Assembly (NCBI GenBank): GCA_937921835.1
Contig: CAKZVG010000742.1
Span: 1 to 6,264 of the forward strand
Source: an uncultured Bryobacteraceae bacterium
GTDB lineage: Bacteria; Acidobacteriota; Terriglobia; Bryobacterales; Bryobacteraceae
Length of the DNA: 6,264 nucleotides
Reading direction: 5' to 3'
In this document: positions 5,362 through 6,264 of the stretch, one piece after another
Layout: the number at the start of each line of letters is the position of its first letter
Numbering within the stretch: the first letter of the stretch is position 1
The notes under the pieces: generated by a model
What the model was told of the DNA's origin: nothing
Database searches by the model: none
Seen by the model: the letters and a program-made list of their open reading frames with translations, nothing else
Translations under genes and position numbers: made by a program

Positions 5362-6264
5362 TTAACGGCCGGCGGGAGTCCGCCCGAAGCGCCCCTCCAG
5401 CTTCGCTCGCCGGCGCCGTCCGGCGGCCGCCAGCTCCAGCGCAACCGCGGCGATGGCTTGCGGATCATGCCGGACCTTCGGCGCCTGGGCCACCAGTTCC
5501 CGGCGGATCACGCCGACCTTCAGCGCGGCCAGACGGTCGTAATCGACCTCCACGGGTTGCACGCGCGCGGCCGCGTACCGCCTGCGCTGGGCTCCCGCGA
5601 TGGGCGCGGTGTTGACCACCACGCAGTCCAGCATGCCGCGCAAGCCGTGGCTATAGAGCGCCGCGACGTGATCCGAGGCCCGGAACTGCATGGTCTCGCC
5701 CGGCTGCCACATCAGGTTGACAAAGTAAGCCTTCACGGCCGGCGACTCCCGGATGGCGCGCGGGATTCCTTCCACCAGCAGATTGGGGACCACGCTGGTG
5801 AATAACGAACCCGGACCCAGCGTAATCAGGTCCGCCAAGGCAATGGCCTCGAGCGTTTCAGGAAGGGGACGGCAGCGGCGGGGGCGCAGGGCGATCCGCT
5901 CGATGCGCGCCTTGCTCCTGCTGATGCGGCTTTCCCCGGCCACCACGGCGCCATTCTCGAGCGTTGCCTCGAGAACCACGTTGGCAGGCGTCGAGGGGAA
6001 GATCCGGCCGCGGCTGGCCAGCACCTCCGAGGAGAGCCGGACGGCATGGGCGAAGTCCCCGGTCAGGTGGGTCATGGCGGTCAGGAACAGGTTGCCGAAG
6101 CTGTGCCCCTTCAACCCCCGGCCGGTGGCGAAGCGGTACTGGAACAGCCGGCTCATGAGCGCCTCGTCTTCGGAAAGCGCCACCATGCAACTGCGGATAT
6201 CGCCGGGAGGGAGAATGTCGAACTCGCGCCGCAAGCGGCCCGAACTGCCGCCGTCGTCGGTGAC
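5362..6264 (-). CDS. yvcK: YvcK/GlmR (CofD-like) UDP-GlcNAc-binding regulator, 5' end beyond right edge
   Basis: 300 codons are visible, open to the window edge at 6264. The first residues are VTDDGGSSGRLR, the hallmark of the YvcK family, so the true start and the N-terminal GGGTG-type loop (roughly 35-45 residues) are outside the window. Other family blocks are RFATGRGLKGHSFGNLFLTA (44-63), ADLITLGPGSLFTSVVPNLL (144-163) and VNLMWQPGET (182-191). The Rossmann-like CofD fold binds UDP-GlcNAc. In Bacillus subtilis the protein (renamed GlmR) stimulates GlmS when UDP-GlcNAc is low and is needed for cell shape on gluconeogenic carbon sources. The C-terminus (about 282-300, RRRRAKLEGRFGRTPAGR) is strongly basic. 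The next gene downstream is glmU, which makes the ligand of this regulator. The family call is firm; the mechanism in this organism is inferred. Confidence 0.95.
   Translation of the reverse strand, partial: VTDDGGSSGRLRREFDILPPGDIRSCMVALSEDEALMSRLFQYRFATGRGLKGHSFGNLFLTAMTHLTGDFAHAVRLSSEVLASRGRIFPSTPANVVLEATLENGAVVAGESRISRSKARIERIALRPRRCRPLPETLEAIALADLITLGPGSLFTSVVPNLLVEGIPRAIRESPAVKAYFVNLMWQPGETMQFRASDHVAALYSHGLRGMLDCVVVNTAPIAGAQRRRYAAARVQPVEVDYDRLAALKVGVIRRELVAQAPKVRHDPQAIAAVALELAAAGRRRRAKLEGRFGRTPAGR

Noticed and set aside
3839..5365. Plus-strand frame of 508 codons, longer than glmU itself
   Set aside because: It is an antisense shadow of glmU. GlmU carries every catalytic motif, while this frame gives an Asp/Arg/Ala/His-rich product without domains.
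6232..6234. TTG at 6234 as the start of yvcK
   Set aside because: The frame stays open to the window edge and the preceding codons encode the family hallmark DDGGSSGR, so the gene begins outside the window.
1..6264. Defence system, CRISPR array, mobile element or RNA gene
   Set aside because: No spaced direct repeats, terminal inverted repeats, transposase or recombinase motifs, or tRNA/rRNA-like segments were seen on either strand.

Overview
This is a GC-rich bacterial window. Nearly all coding sequence lies on the minus strand. I read it as ordinary chromosome from a member of the Acidobacteriota, possibly of the Solibacter/Bryobacter type. That placement is an inference from gene content: a glycoside hydrolase remnant, a serine hydrolase and a Gfo/Idh/MocA oxidoreductase with an RR-type leader in one unit, plus a small secreted DUF5666-like protein. 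No marker gene fixes the taxon. I saw no tRNA, rRNA, CRISPR array, insertion sequence or phage gene.

Left half (1-3391, all minus strand, transcribed right to left). The unit begins with the wreck of a GH29 alpha-L-fucosidase gene (2683-3388). It is readable only by switching frame repeatedly and is missing large internal parts. Next come an intact secreted serine hydrolase of the beta-lactamase/esterase family (1490-2656), an NAD(P)-dependent Gfo/Idh/MocA oxidoreductase (424-1497, overlapping the hydrolase by 8 nt), and the start of a DUF389 membrane protein (422 to beyond the left edge, 1 nt after the oxidoreductase stop). The spacing points to a translationally coupled operon. Its original theme may have been carbohydrate use, now without its glycosidase.

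Middle (3389-3829). A gap of about 100 nt with no clear promoter leads into the only plus-strand gene, a 112-residue secreted protein resembling DUF5666 (3488-3826). It ends 3 nt from the stop of the convergent gene.

Right half (3830-6264, minus strand). A complete glmU (bifunctional UDP-GlcNAc synthesis enzyme, 3830-5224) lies downstream of a nearly complete yvcK/glmR gene, which encodes a UDP-GlcNAc-binding regulator and runs off the right edge. The 137-nt gap between them carries two back-to-back GC hairpins just after the yvcK stop and a weak -10-like element just before glmU. Maker and sensor of UDP-GlcNAc therefore sit side by side, which is the most meaningful functional link in the window.

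I found no convincing undescribed system. The two observations most worth checking are the decayed fucosidase at the head of an otherwise intact operon and the yvcK-glmU pairing.
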